Positions 16,040-24,782 of a DNA stretch of 50,661 nt are shown here, piece after piece. A program made the position numbers and the translations under genes. The stretch covers positions 1 to 50,661 of the forward strand of contig JAENWA010000079.1 of NCBI GenBank assembly GCA_016650295.1. Direction: 5' to 3'. This DNA is from Desulfuromonadales bacterium. GTDB lineage: Bacteria; Desulfobacterota; Desulfuromonadia; Geobacterales; Pseudopelobacteraceae. Every line of letters starts with the position of its first letter. Position 1 is the first letter of the stretch. The notes under the pieces were generated by a model that had not been told where the DNA came from, made no database searches, and saw only the letters and a list, made by a program, of their open reading frames with translations.

Positions 16040-17476
16040 ATGAAAAGACGCCTTTTTTCACAATTACGCATCTTCCTGTTTGTCGCAGTTTTAAGTTGCA
16101 TTCTCCCTATGGCAAATCTTTCATATGCGATACCCGACGGTGACCTGGACGGTGACGGGGCCGTGACAATCTCCGACGCCCTGCGGGCGTTGCGGATTAC
16201 CGTGGGGCTTGTCCAACCCCCGACCAGCCAGGATTTGGCCCAGGGGGACGTGGCGCCCCAGTTGGGGGGCCTTCCTGATCCGGATGGGAGCATCAACATA
16301 TCCGATGCGCTCTTTATCCTTCGCAAGGTGGTCGGCCTGGTCAACTGGCCGTCGGACCTATCCGCGCTCCTGAGCGGCGAACAGCAGGTCCCGCCCGTCA
16401 TAACCGGCGCCAGCGCCGGCGGGACTGTTTCGGTCGACCCGCTGACGAAAATCATCAGCGGGGGCATCGTTACCAGAGGAATTACAGGCATAGTGGCCCA
16501 CATACATGACGGCGCCGTCGGGGTAAACGGCCCGGTCGTCATCCCCCTTACGGGCGGACCTTCGGTCTGGAACGTCCCCGCCAACACCGTACTGACCGAT
16601 GCGCAACTGGCGAGACTCCTGGCCGGGGGGCTCTACTATAACGTCCACAGTGCGGCCAACCCTGGCGGCGAGATCCGCGGACAGATCACCCAGCAGGTCA
16701 GGTTCGCCTCCCTGTCCGGGGCGAACGAGGTCCCGCCCAACGCCTCCACTGCCAGCGCAACGGCGGTTTTGGCGATGAATCCCCTGACGAGACAGGTGTC
16801 GGGCTTCATCGAGTCCACCGGCATTACCGGTATCGCGGCCCATTTCCATTCCGGAGCCGCGGGCGTTAACGGCCCGGTCGTCGTGCCGCTCGTTGAAACC
16901 CCTATCGGGAGCGGTCTCTGGACCGTCCCGGCCGGTTCCGTGATAACCGCCGCGCAGGCAGCACTTTTCAACATCGGCTCCCTTTACTATAACGTCCACA
17001 GCACTCTCTTCCCCGGCGGCGAGATACGGGGGCAGATCGTGCCGGCGACCCTGACCGTCAAGACAGCCCTGCTTGACGGCGCCCAGGAGGTCCCGCCGGT
17101 AACGACCGCCGCCACCGGGACGGGTGTTGCGATATTGAACAGTGTCACCCTGGATGTACGGGGCAACGTGGTCACCACCGGAGTTTTCGGCACCGCCACC
17201 CAGATCCAGCAAGCGGTGACCGGGGCCAATGGTCCCACTATTGTCCCCATGACCGAAACAGTTGCCGGAAGCGGCCTCTGGTTCATCCCAGGCACCACCC
17301 CGCCCCTGACACCAGCCCAGGCAACTGCGTTCAATGCCGGCGGTCTCTACTACAACGTACTGAGCCTGGCCAACCCGACCGGGGAAATCCGCGGCCAGAT
17401 CAACATCATCCCGGCCTTCCCGCCCAACGGCACGTTTAAAACCGGGGGCGGCATTTCAACCGCGGCACCCCTCTAA
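16040..17476 (+). CDS. secreted protein with dockerin-like calcium repeats and three CHRD domains
   Basis: The 478-residue protein has a signal peptide (ending near LSYA-IPDGD). Two dockerin type I-like calcium loops follow (DGDLDGDGAVTISDALRAL and DPDGSINISDALFILRKVVGL), then three CHRD domains with the same VAHIHDGA, YYNVHS and GEIRGQI landmarks as the preceding lipoprotein. It lacks both lipobox and heme site. Dockerin-like repeats mediate calcium-dependent protein docking, so this may be an extracellular matrix or scaffold component working with the neighbouring cytochromes. Functional assignment is inference. Confidence 0.82.
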   Translation: MKRRLFSQLRIFLFVAVLSCILPMANLSYAIPDGDLDGDGAVTISDALRALRITVGLVQPPTSQDLAQGDVAPQLGGLPDPDGSINISDALFILRKVVGLVNWPSDLSALLSGEQQVPPVITGASAGGTVSVDPLTKIISGGIVTRGITGIVAHIHDGAVGVNGPVVIPLTGGPSVWNVPANTVLTDAQLARLLAGGLYYNVHSAANPGGEIRGQITQQVRFASLSGANEVPPNASTASATAVLAMNPLTRQVSGFIESTGITGIAAHFHSGAAGVNGPVVVPLVETPIGSGLWTVPAGSVITAAQAALFNIGSLYYNVHSTLFPGGEIRGQIVPATLTVKTALLDGAQEVPPVTTAATGTGVAILNSVTLDVRGNVVTTGVFGTATQIQQAVTGANGPTIVPMTETVAGSGLWFIPGTTPPLTPAQATAFNAGGLYYNVLSLANPTGEIRGQINIIPAFPPNGTFKTGGGISTAAPL

Positions 17477-17509
17477 CGTGACACTGAAAATAGGGAAAAA
17501 GGAGACATT

Positions 17510-17824
17510 ATGACGCGTTCACCAATGGTTTTGCTGGTATTGATCGGAGCTCTTTCTGCGGGGAATGCCCAGGCGGTTCCCCCCGGAAAAACCGCGGAGT
17601 GGGATGCATCCAATGGAAAGGTGATCTTTGACGGGAAAGTTCACAGCGATAAGGGGCTCAAATGCCTGGATTGCCATTCAAAGATATTCAAGATGAAAAA
17701 AGGTTCGACTGAAATGAAGATGGCGGATATCAACGCCGGCAAGTACTGCGGCGAATGTCACAACGGTGCCAGGTCCTTTACAACGAATGATCCGGCGAAC
17801 TGCGTCAGATGCCACAAGAAATGA
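17510..17824 (+). CDS. periplasmic triheme c7-type cytochrome
   Basis: The 104-residue protein has a cleavable signal peptide (SAGNAQA-VPPGK) and three heme sites CLDCH, CGECH and CVRCH. FDGKVHSDKGLKC-type spacing provides a histidine ligand. This is the small c3/c7-type triheme class common in Geobacter periplasm. It ends the rightward cluster that begins with the porin at 10772 and could shuttle electrons between ACIII and the outer-membrane conduit. An RBS (AAAGGAGA) precedes the ATG. Heme count and export signal are visible; redox partner is inferred. Confidence 0.88.
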   Translation: MTRSPMVLLVLIGALSAGNAQAVPPGKTAEWDASNGKVIFDGKVHSDKGLKCLDCHSKIFKMKKGSTEMKMADINAGKYCGECHNGARSFTTNDPANCVRCHKK

Positions 17825-17894
17825 GAATATGATCAACTCTCCATAACGACAGACTTTGATCGTCAGAAGACGAGAAGGCATTATACACCAGGTC

Positions 17895-17914
17895 GCCGGA
17901 ATTGCATTTCCGGC
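17895..17914. terminator. possible hairpin terminator downstream of the triheme gene
   Basis: GCCGGAA (17895-17901) pairs with TTCCGGC (17908-17914) around a 6-nt loop; a short T-run (TTTT) appears some 17 nt later. Weak candidate for ending the cytochrome cluster. Confidence 0.4.
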
Positions 17915-17998
17915 GGCCGTCCTGTTTTGGTACAAGCGATTTACAGGTGATGTCCACTGAGACTTCTTCAGTTTTATTTAGCGGAGATACATTACCGC

Positions 17999-18250
17999 TC
18001 AGGGCTCCTGCTTCATCTGAAAATGTGACAGGACAGAATGAATTCTCAACTCCAGCCGTTCGCAGCATTCACCGATTTGTATTTTATCCAGTTCAGTCTG
18101 ATATACCAATACACTATGCTCATGGCCGTTAGAGGTTAGATAAAGGAGATGCACGTCAAGACATCCCACGTTACAGCCTTCAACCACTGATAACTGAGAT
18201 AATTGTATCTCCATTTGTGCGGCAATATCGTGAACATAATTTTGAATCAT
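17999..18250 (-). CDS. small hypothetical protein
   Basis: An 83-residue frame (MIQNYVHDIAAQMEIQLSQL...) with a good RBS (GGGGGT) eight bases before ATG and balanced amino-acid use. It contains three cysteine positions (GCNVGC and ECCERLEL) and no membrane segment. I do not recognise the family. It is transcribed leftward toward the end of the triheme cytochrome gene. Composition and RBS argue for a real gene, but there is no motif support. Confidence 0.5.
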   Translation of the reverse strand: MIQNYVHDIAAQMEIQLSQLSVVEGCNVGCLDVHLLYLTSNGHEHSVLVYQTELDKIQIGECCERLELRIHSVLSHFQMKQEP

Positions 18251-18426
18251 TCATTACCCCCGGTGAACTTAGGACGTATTTACTTCAAAAAAAAACCAAA
18301 TGTGTCACCAGGACACATTTGGACTAGAGCCTGCCAGAGTGCTCTCATTATGGGGAGGCAGGCTGAACCATATAACAGTCTGTCTCCCTTTTTACGTATC
18401 CTGCTTTCACATAAATAGCGCTTGCC

Positions 18427-19185
18427 TTACGGGGCGGTAACGGTATTTGCGATTAATGTAACCGCGGTCTGTGCCAACGCCCTGCCGCTCAGCGTTGCGC
18501 CGGTATTCATCGAAATAAGCGTCTGACTCAATATGATCCCCTTGACGTCAGCCGTCGTTCCAAGGGTCGCTTTGCCGGATACCTGCCAGAATATGTTCTT
18601 GGCCTGTGCACCGCCGACCAGAGTAATAATGGCGGCATTATCCACAATCAGATCTCCGGCGATCTGGAAGATCCAGACATCTTTTGGGCCACCCGCAATT
18701 TTAATGCCGGCATTTGTGATTAAAACTCCTGTGCCCCATTTGTAGAGGCCGGGGAGAAGTGTCTTCCCGCTGATATCTCCGCCGCCCAGTTCAATGAAAT
18801 TAGGTGATGTTCTTCCGGCGGCGTCAGTGAACGCGGTTTCCATGTCGCTTATGGCCGTGGTCATTTTTGTAGGAGTAGGTGGAGCATAGTCGGCTGCGTA
18901 TATTTTATCGGTCACTAAAGACGATGTAGAAAATGTATTCGTGGAATCCGCAATCAGTCCGAATCCCGTCATGGCAGTCGCGGCAATAGGACTAACTCCC
19001 ATATTACCAACAACTGTGGTGGTTCCAGTGGTTGTGACTCCTGTTTCTGTCAGAATCACAAATTCTCCGGCTGTTCTAAGGTTTACCGGGCTGGGACCTG
19101 CTGCAATGGCACCTGTGGCAAAGATACAAACACTCAGAACTGACATACATACAAGACTAGCTTTCTGCGTCGTAAATCTTTTCAT
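18427..19185 (-). CDS. ice-binding family protein (DUF3494)
   Basis: The 252-residue secreted protein has a signal peptide (SVCIFATGAIA-AGPSPV). A DUF3494 right-handed beta-helix follows: VNLRTAGEFVILTETGV, VVGNMGVSPIAATAMTGFG, LLPGLYKWGTGVLITNAGI, and GPKDVWIFQIAGDLIVDN with LSGRALAQTAVTLIANT at the end. It is full length for the family. DUF3494 proteins bind ice in psychrophiles but also occur widely as adhesins or surface proteins in non-polar bacteria. It is monocistronic with no operon partner. An ice-related role in this organism is not shown by the sequence. Confidence 0.9.
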   Translation of the reverse strand: MKRFTTQKASLVCMSVLSVCIFATGAIAAGPSPVNLRTAGEFVILTETGVTTTGTTTVVGNMGVSPIAATAMTGFGLIADSTNTFSTSSLVTDKIYAADYAPPTPTKMTTAISDMETAFTDAAGRTSPNFIELGGGDISGKTLLPGLYKWGTGVLITNAGIKIAGGPKDVWIFQIAGDLIVDNAAIITLVGGAQAKNIFWQVSGKATLGTTADVKGIILSQTLISMNTGATLSGRALAQTAVTLIANTVTAP

Positions 19186-19470
19186 GAAATCTCCTTTTGA
19201 AATTATTAATCACGATTGATACTCACAAACCTCCTACTACGTGTCCCACTCCTTTTTCACCTCCTTCAAATAAACTTTCATGGCCCTTCGTTCAACTGTA
19301 GCCCCTTTACAAAAATCAGAAGAACCCGCTTTCGAGTGAGATACCAACAAAGAGCAAATAGCCGGCCAATTATCGATATAAAACAAGAAAGTGGGATTAG
19401 ACCATTAATAACAGCGATTTATATCAGCATAAGAGGAGGTAATCGGTGTATAGAATGACCAGTTTGGCCA

Positions 19471-19504
19471 CAATTTTCTGCGGAAATTTCAATTTTCTGA
19501 GGAA
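19471..19504. repeat. short direct repeats, possible IS terminal remnant
   Basis: CAATTTTCTGCGGAA (19471-19485) and CAATTTTCTGAGGAA (19490-19504) are 15-nt direct repeats 19 bp apart. Multiple terminal repeats of this sort occur at IS21-family ends. No transposase is nearby. The rest of 19186-19734 shows no convincing gene. Confidence 0.3.
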
Positions 19505-19734
19505 TACATTGTGGTGAAGTGGGGGAAGTCTATTATGGATAGGGGGACAACAAGGTGTTCTGGCTTGCAATGCTTAGTATTAAATCATTATCAAATCCAC
19601 ATTACCTGAGCCCCGAGGGGTGTTCAGAATCTGGTCAAACTCGTATGGGCCGGTTTATATATGTGATATAATAATCGTGCAGGAAAGGGCGCGATGCCCA
19701 AAGTGGAAAGTCTAAAGGAGAGGAGTTGAGTACC

Positions 19735-20106
19735 ATGCTGGAAGGATTCAATGTTAACGCTGAGTCGGTAAGAGATTTTATGCGTCTCGGAGATCCGCCG
19801 CAGTTTATTGAACTGTGCCATCATCACGAGCATAACTGGGGCCTGTTCAAGGCGCGGGGTGCCTTGATGTTTGAAAATGATGCTCTGGAACAACACCTGG
19901 CGGAAATTCCCCATAACCGGCCGATCGTGGTCTTTTCGGAAGACCCGGGAGAAGAGATTAGCAGCAACGCGGCAAAGATGCTGCTGAATCATGGTTGGAG
20001 CGACGTCCACAAACTGGCCGGAGGGTTCGATGCGTATCTAGAAGCCGGATTGCCGGTGGAGCCGGTCTCCAAGGCTATCCCCGCCACGAAAATCATGCTG
20101 CTCTGA
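19735..20106 (+). CDS. rhodanese-like domain protein lacking the catalytic cysteine
   Basis: The 123-residue protein has a rhodanese fold: FIELCHHHEHNWGLFKARGALMF for the first half and HGWSDVHKLAGGFDAYLEAGLPVEP for the C-terminal signature. At the active-site loop it has VVFSEDPGEEISSNAAKML, with no cysteine where sulfurtransferases carry one. It is therefore probably a non-catalytic rhodanese, perhaps binding or regulatory. ATG 19735 is chosen because AGGAG lies nine bases upstream; the earlier TTG touches the RBS. A strong hairpin follows the gene. Confidence 0.75.
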   Translation: MLEGFNVNAESVRDFMRLGDPPQFIELCHHHEHNWGLFKARGALMFENDALEQHLAEIPHNRPIVVFSEDPGEEISSNAAKMLLNHGWSDVHKLAGGFDAYLEAGLPVEPVSKAIPATKIMLL

Positions 20107-20126
20107 AGGTGAGAAAAGAGATGCTG

Positions 20127-20178
20127 ATCAGACTGAACTCACAGGAGATGACAGACCTCTGAGTTCAGTCTGATTTTA
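20127..20178. terminator. terminator after the rhodanese-like gene
   Basis: ATCAGACTGAACTCA (20127-20141) pairs perfectly with TGAGTTCAGTCTGAT (20160-20174), followed by TTT. A 15-bp stem shortly after the stop codon at 20106. Confidence 0.75.
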
Positions 20179-20253
20179 TAAGTGCTGAATTTTCCATTAA
20201 TTTCGTGAAGACACCTTGACGATATCGAATCCAGTTTCGCGTTCATGAACATC

Positions 20254-20285
20254 AAAAGGTTAGACAATCTATCTAACCTTTTTTT
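20254..20285. terminator. second hairpin with T-run
   Basis: AAAAGGTTAGA (20254-20264) and TCTAACCTTTT (20272-20282) pair perfectly over 11 bp around seven bases and are followed by more T. Good intrinsic terminator on the plus strand; nothing else is evident in 20180-20480. Confidence 0.65.
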
Positions 20286-20484
20286 GCCATACGGCCTGCA
20301 ATTATGTTTCTCATGTAAATCCGACTTAATTCAAGGGTGTGCCTGGAAGAGGTTCATCCCTCGACATAGGACAATCACAAGATAAAATACTCGTAAAAAG
20401 CCAAAGGAGGTAACCCCAGATCGGTCGGATAAGGTGTTGAAATATGAATAGGGAGAGCACTAATGACTGCACCTGCCTTTTTAT

Positions 20485-20523
20485 TTGACAATTTAATCAG
20501 CGCTGTTTAGACTATGTTTAAAC
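20485..20523 (+). promoter_or_regulatory. mazEF promoter and operator
   Basis: TTGACA (20485-20490), 17-nt spacer, TAGACT (20508-20513). An inverted repeat GTTTAGAC-TAT-GTTTAAAC (20505-20523) covers the -10 box and is a likely MazE-binding operator. The start codon of mazE lies at 20545 after an AAAGGAG RBS. Confidence 0.7.
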
Positions 20524-20544
20524 AATGTATCAAAGGAGCTTGCT

Positions 20545-20802
20545 ATGTCACAAGCAGAGACCGTTCTCGATATTAAGCAGTGGGGGAATAATTTAGGCGT
20601 CCGTCTGCCGCAAGCAATTGCCCGTGCAGCCAATCTGCACCGTGATCAGCGCGTCCGAGTCGCTGTAGAGGGAGGCCGCGTGGTGATTACTCCGGTAACA
20701 GGAGTAACTCCAACATTAAACGAAATGATAACTTCCTTTGACCCCACTCGCCATGGTGGAGAAGTTATGATTACCAAGGCTGTTGGAGTTGAGGAATGGT
20801 AA
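20545..20802 (+). CDS. mazE: MazE/PemI-type antitoxin (AbrB fold)
   Basis: The 85-residue protein starts with the swapped-hairpin AbrB/MazE DNA-binding domain (DIKQWGNNLGVRLPQAIARAANLHRDQRVRVAVEGGRVVITPV). A flexible C-terminal tail that would wrap the toxin follows. It is immediately upstream of mazF, whose ATG overlaps its end (ATGGTAA). The promoter region contains a dyad over the -10 box, consistent with autorepression. Complete in length for the family. Confidence 0.9.
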   Translation: MSQAETVLDIKQWGNNLGVRLPQAIARAANLHRDQRVRVAVEGGRVVITPVTGVTPTLNEMITSFDPTRHGGEVMITKAVGVEEW

Positions 20803-21188
20803 AAGTACAGGGTACAAATCAATCTGAGTGGATACCAGACAGGCAAGATGTTGTTTGGATTAACTGTAATCCTCAGGCTGGCAACGAAATGCGGGATATA
20901 CATCCATTTTTGGTGCTGTCGCCTCGCAATTTTAACAAGGCAACTTCGTTGATAATAGGTTTGCCTATGACTACTGCTGAATATAATGACGACAACCTAT
21001 TTGCTGTTGCAGTAGGAAATGAACGAGGAAAGAAATCGGAAAAAACAAGTTACGTGCTTTGCCACCAACCAAAGTCCTTCGATTGGAAAAACCGTAAATG
21101 TTCTCCACACCCAATGAAGCGGCTTTCAGATGATTATTTCGTCGAATGTTGCGCTCGCCTAAACCAAATCATCCAACTTTCCATGTAA
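20796..21188 (+). CDS. mazF: MazF/PemK-type mRNA interferase toxin
   Basis: A 130-residue PemK/MazF-family protein. The opening QDVVWINCNPQAGNEMRDIHPFLVLSPRNFNKAT carries the conserved basic-loop region, and later IIGLPMTT and TSYVLCHQPKSFDW match the strand and active-site segments. MazF enzymes cleave single-stranded RNA at short motifs. The start overlaps the antitoxin stop. The canonical arginine in the pre-PFL loop of family members appears here in the EMRDIHPFLV segment. Confidence 0.88.
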   Translation: MVKVQGTNQSEWIPDRQDVVWINCNPQAGNEMRDIHPFLVLSPRNFNKATSLIIGLPMTTAEYNDDNLFAVAVGNERGKKSEKTSYVLCHQPKSFDWKNRKCSPHPMKRLSDDYFVECCARLNQIIQLSM

Positions 21189-21233
21189 CATCAGACAGTG
21201 GAAAGCATTTCCAAGTAAAAACCCCAAACCAGG

Positions 21234-22052
21234 TTACACGGCCTCGTTCATCGCCCCGGTCCGATACCCTTGCAGGTCCACGGATACATAGGTGAATCCG
21301 GCGGCCTTGACTATTCTGACGACCTCCTCGCGCAACGCGCCAACCGCCTGATCAAACTCCTTCGGGCCAAGCTCCAGACGGGCCACGGCATCGTGATAGC
21401 GGACTCTTAACACCCGGAAGCCCACGTCGCGCAAGGCATCCTCGACCTGCCCCACCCGTCTGACACGCTCCGGTGTAATGGCCGTCCCATAGGGGAAGCG
21501 GCTGGAGAGACAGGCAAAGACCGGCTTGTCCCAGCTGGGCAGACCCAGATGCCGTGACAGAACCCGGATGTCGTCTTTTGTGAAACCGGCCTCCTCCAGA
21601 GGACTGCGCACACCGATCTCTTCCGCCGCCTGCCGTCCGGGGCGATGATCGCTGCGGTCATCCAGGTTGGTGCCGTCTAGCACATGGGCCAGACCTTCCT
21701 GATCGGCGATCTCCCGCAATTTCCCGAACAGCTCCTTCTTGCAGTAGTAGCAGCGGTTGCGGGGATTATGCTTGAACTCCGGAATATCCAGCTCTTCGGA
21801 TACGACTTCACGGTGCCGGGCGCCCAACTGCCCGGCCAATGATCGCGCTTCGATCAGTTCGCGCTCGGGATAGGTCTCGGATGTCGCCGTCACCGCCAGG
21901 GCCCGTTCACCGAGCACCTTGACCGCCACCGCCAGGAGACAGGAGGAATCCACGCCGCCCGAGAAGGCCACCACCGCGCTTTCCATACCGGTCAGAATCC
22001 GTTCCAGATGCTCAAGCTTGACTGCCAGCTGCGGATCGACAGCCTCGTTCAT
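21234..22052 (-). CDS. larE: LarE-like ATP-dependent sulfur transferase
   Basis: The 272-residue protein has an N-type ATP pyrophosphatase PP-loop (AFSGGVDSSCLLAVA, about residues 29-43) and the LarE landmarks NRCYYCKKELF, DGTNLDDRSDHRPG and KPVFACLSSRFPYGTAIT. The cysteine in ACLSSR corresponds to the sacrificial sulfur donor of Lactobacillus LarE. LarE normally builds the nickel-pincer cofactor of lactate racemase; no larB or larC gene is in the window. It is the last gene of the cys operon and overlaps cysN by ATGA, so an alternative role in sulfur trafficking is plausible. Confidence 0.87.
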   Translation of the reverse strand: MNEAVDPQLAVKLEHLERILTGMESAVVAFSGGVDSSCLLAVAVKVLGERALAVTATSETYPERELIEARSLAGQLGARHREVVSEELDIPEFKHNPRNRCYYCKKELFGKLREIADQEGLAHVLDGTNLDDRSDHRPGRQAAEEIGVRSPLEEAGFTKDDIRVLSRHLGLPSWDKPVFACLSSRFPYGTAITPERVRRVGQVEDALRDVGFRVLRVRYHDAVARLELGPKEFDQAVGALREEVVRIVKAAGFTYVSVDLQGYRTGAMNEAV

Positions 22053-23728
22053 ATTCCGATTCCGTCGTCACCGGACACGCTGCTCGCGGAGCGTATGCCC
22101 CGTTTGAAGAGCAGGATACTGACCCCATATGCAGTGCGGTCGAATTCAAATGACAGGGTCTGTTGGTAGGCCAGTTGCGCCACCGCTGCCAATTGAGCCA
22201 GATCCCGCAGACGGAAGAGAATCCGGTTTCCCTTTCCGAGATAGTCGAGGAAGCTGGTTGACACATCAAACTCGATTGAACCCCATTCTCCGGTCAGATC
22301 AACCACGCTCACCCCGGTACCGCTGATGGAGGCTTCACTCAGGCTGATTTGACGGGGGAGTCCGCCTTGCGCATCCGTCAGGTCCGGACCGAATCCGGTC
22401 AGCGGTGCGTTCTGCGGCTCCATCGGCGCGGCCGCGATCACCATGCCGGCCGCCACGGTGGCGTTGCTGAAGCGGTCGATCAGGATAAAGCTGCCGGTAT
22501 CCCGGTTCTGCTGGTAGGTGTCGAATGCGATCGGGCGGTCAAGCTCCAGGCGGACAACGCCGATTTCGTTCAGCCCGAGTGTCGGCACCTGTTTCTGCTC
22601 CAGGGTATTGACGTCCACCGCATACGGCACGGCGGTGACCCGGCCGGGGGTCACGGCGGTAGCGGTTTTGACCAGGTAGATCTGTCCCGGCTGCAACGGC
22701 TCGTCATGCATCCAGACCAGGTGCGCCTCCGGGTGCCGGGCATGGATCGGAGGGGCATCGGGCACGGTCAGCATGTCCCCCCGGCTGACATCGATCTCGT
22801 CCACAAGCGTCAGGGTGATCGCCTGACCGGCGGTCGCCTCCGGCAGGTCGCCATCCATGGTGACAATGCGGGCCACCCGGCTGGTGCGTCCGGATGAAGC
22901 CACCCGCAGTTCGTCTCCCGGACGGATCGTACCGGCGGCGATGACGCCGCAGAAACCGCGGAAGTCGAGATTGGGGCGGTTCACCCACTGGACCGGCATG
23001 CGGAACGGTTTTTCACGGTCTTCGCCCTCTATCTGAACACTCTCCAGATAGTTCATCAGGGTCTGTCCGGTGTACCAGGGTGTGTTAGCGCTGGGCTCGA
23101 TCATATTGTCGCCGTTCAGAGCCGAGAGCGGGATGGCGGTGATATCGCCAAAACCCAGAGATGCGGCAAACTGCCCGTAGTCCTGCCGGATCGCTTCGAA
23201 CTTTTTCTCATCAAAGTCGATCAGGTCCATCTTGTTGACCGCCAGCACGATATGCCGGATACCGACCAGGGAGACCAGAAAGCTGTGGCGGCGAGTCTGG
23301 GTCAGGAGCCCCTTGCGGGCATCCACCAGGATGATCGCCACCTGGGCGGTAGAGGCGCCGGTGACCATGTTACGGGTATACTGCTCGTGGCCGGGGGTGT
23401 CGGCAACGATGAACTTGCGGCGCTCGGTGGAGAAGTAGCGGTAGGCCACGTCGATGGTGATGCCCTGCTCCCGCTCCGCCTGCAGTCCGTCCATCAGCAG
23501 GGCATAGTCGATGGCGCCCCCCTGGGTACCGACCTTTTTGCTGTCGGCTTCCAGCGACACCAACTGGTCCTCGAAGACCATCTTGGAATCCCACAGCAGC
23601 CGTCCGATCAGGGTGCTTTTGCCGTCATCGACGCTGCCGCAGGTGATGAAGCGCAGCAGCGTTTTTTCTTCATGGCTCTTCAAATATGCCAGTATATCCT
23701 GCTCTATCAACTCAGATTGATGTGCCAT
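22049..23728 (-). CDS. cysN: sulfate adenylyltransferase large subunit CysN with C-terminal extension
   Basis: The GTPase half of ATP sulfurylase, 559 residues. G motifs are visible: GSVDDGKSTLIGRLLWDS (P-loop), DTPGHEQYTRNMVTGAS and NKMDLIDF. EF-Tu-like domains II and III run to about residue 435 (IDRFSNATVAAGMV). After this there is a tail of about 124 residues that is not an APS kinase (no second P-loop) and that typical 475-residue CysN proteins lack in this length. With CysD it makes adenosine 5'-phosphosulfate from sulfate and ATP. The gene overlaps larE and follows cysD. Confidence 0.92.
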   Translation of the reverse strand: MAHQSELIEQDILAYLKSHEEKTLLRFITCGSVDDGKSTLIGRLLWDSKMVFEDQLVSLEADSKKVGTQGGAIDYALLMDGLQAEREQGITIDVAYRYFSTERRKFIVADTPGHEQYTRNMVTGASTAQVAIILVDARKGLLTQTRRHSFLVSLVGIRHIVLAVNKMDLIDFDEKKFEAIRQDYGQFAASLGFGDITAIPLSALNGDNMIEPSANTPWYTGQTLMNYLESVQIEGEDREKPFRMPVQWVNRPNLDFRGFCGVIAAGTIRPGDELRVASSGRTSRVARIVTMDGDLPEATAGQAITLTLVDEIDVSRGDMLTVPDAPPIHARHPEAHLVWMHDEPLQPGQIYLVKTATAVTPGRVTAVPYAVDVNTLEQKQVPTLGLNEIGVVRLELDRPIAFDTYQQNRDTGSFILIDRFSNATVAAGMVIAAAPMEPQNAPLTGFGPDLTDAQGGLPRQISLSEASISGTGVSVVDLTGEWGSIEFDVSTSFLDYLGKGNRILFRLRDLAQLAAVAQLAYQQTLSFEFDRTAYGVSILLFKRGIRSASSVSGDDGIGI

Positions 23729-23743
23729 TATAATACCTCGGTT

Positions 23744-23827
23744 ATAGACTGAAGGCTGAAGACTGAAGGTTAAAAGCGAAGAAGCCTAAAGGTTTTCCTT
23801 CAGCCCTCAGCCTTCAGTCTTCAGCCT
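23744..23827. repeat. heptamer-type repeats in inverted arrangement
   Basis: Between cysD and cysN. GACTGAAGGCTGAAGACTGA-type repeats (from 23747) are followed after about 25 nt by CCTTCAGCCCTCAGCCTTCA-type repeats (from 23797). The two arrays can pair into a hairpin within the operon mRNA. A similar heptamer array lies at 44676-44750. Confidence 0.65.
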
Positions 23828-23831
23828 GCCG

Positions 23832-24734
23832 TTAAAAATATCCTTCCTGCTTCTTCTTCTCCATCGAGCCGGCCGAGTCGTGGTCAATCATGCGTCCCTG
23901 GCGCTCCGAGGTGCGGGTCAGCAGCATCTCCTGAATGATCTGGGGCAGCGTGTTCGCTTCTGATTCGACGGCGGCGGTCAGTGGATAGCATCCCAGGGTA
24001 CGGAAACGGACCGATTTGTATTGCACCGTTTCACCCGGCTTGAGTTCCAGCCGCTCATCATCCACCATGATCAGCATGCCGTCCCGTTCCACCACCGGGC
24101 GTACAGCGGCATAGTAGAGCGGCACAATCGGTATCTGCTCCAGGTGGATGTATTGCCAGACATCCAGTTCGGTCCAGTTGGAGATGGGAAAGACGCGGAT
24201 GCTTTCGCCCGGCTTGATGCGCGTATTGTATAGTTTCCAGAGCTCCGGCCGCTGGTCCTTGGGGTCCCAGCGGTGATTGGCGCTGCGGAAGGAGAAGATG
24301 CGCTCCTTGGCGCGCGACTTTTCCTCGTCCCGCCGGGCGCCGCCGAAGGCGGCATCGAACTTGTAGCGGTCCAGGGCCTGCTTCAGGCCTTCGGTTTTCA
24401 TGATGTCGGTATACAGCGCTCCGTGAGTAAAGGGCGAAACACCCTGGCGAACCCCCTCCTCGTTGACATGCACGATCAGGTCGAGGCCGCATTCGGCGGC
24501 CATCCGGTCCCGAAACTGGATCATCTCGCGGAACTTCCAGGTGGTATCCACGTGCAGCAGTGGGAAAGGGGGCGGGGCCGGGTAAAAGGCCTTGCGGGCC
24601 AGGTGCAGCATGACCGCCGAATCCTTGCCGATGGAGTAGAGCATCACCGGGTTGCTGAATTCGGACACCACTTCCCGGAGGATGTGGATGCTTTCAGCTT
24701 CCAGCTGCTGTAAATGGGTAAGGTTTTTATTCAT
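23832..24734 (-). CDS. cysD: sulfate adenylyltransferase small subunit CysD
   Basis: The 300-residue ATP-sulfurylase catalytic subunit. It starts [22 protein letters not shown] and has the PP-loop-type [21 protein letters not shown], the [21 protein letters not shown] arginine-rich motif, and the family C-terminus [16 protein letters not shown][13 protein letters not shown]. Length and both ends match E. coli CysD (302). It works with CysN to adenylate sulfate in the cytoplasm. It lies downstream of mnmA in the operon with a repeat-filled gap of about 190 bp, so an internal promoter is possible but none is obvious. Confidence 0.96.
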   Translation of the reverse strand: MNKNLTHLQQLEAESIHILREVVSEFSNPVMLYSIGKDSAVMLHLARKAFYPAPPPFPLLHVDTTWKFREMIQFRDRMAAECGLDLIVHVNEEGVRQGVSPFTHGALYTDIMKTEGLKQALDRYKFDAAFGGARRDEEKSRAKERIFSFRSANHRWDPKDQRPELWKLYNTRIKPGESIRVFPISNWTELDVWQYIHLEQIPIVPLYYAAVRPVVERDGMLIMVDDERLELKPGETVQYKSVRFRTLGCYPLTAAVESEANTLPQIIQEMLLTRTSERQGRMIDHDSAGSMEKKKQEGYF

Positions 24735-24782
24735 GAATTTTTCTCCACGGAACTACCAAGTTTATAAACCAAAAACAGTATT

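Noticed and set aside
21234-22052. Apparent duplication of MNEAV at both ends of LarE
   Set aside because: The C-terminal TGAMNEAV is a family feature; the N-terminal match is short and likely chance.
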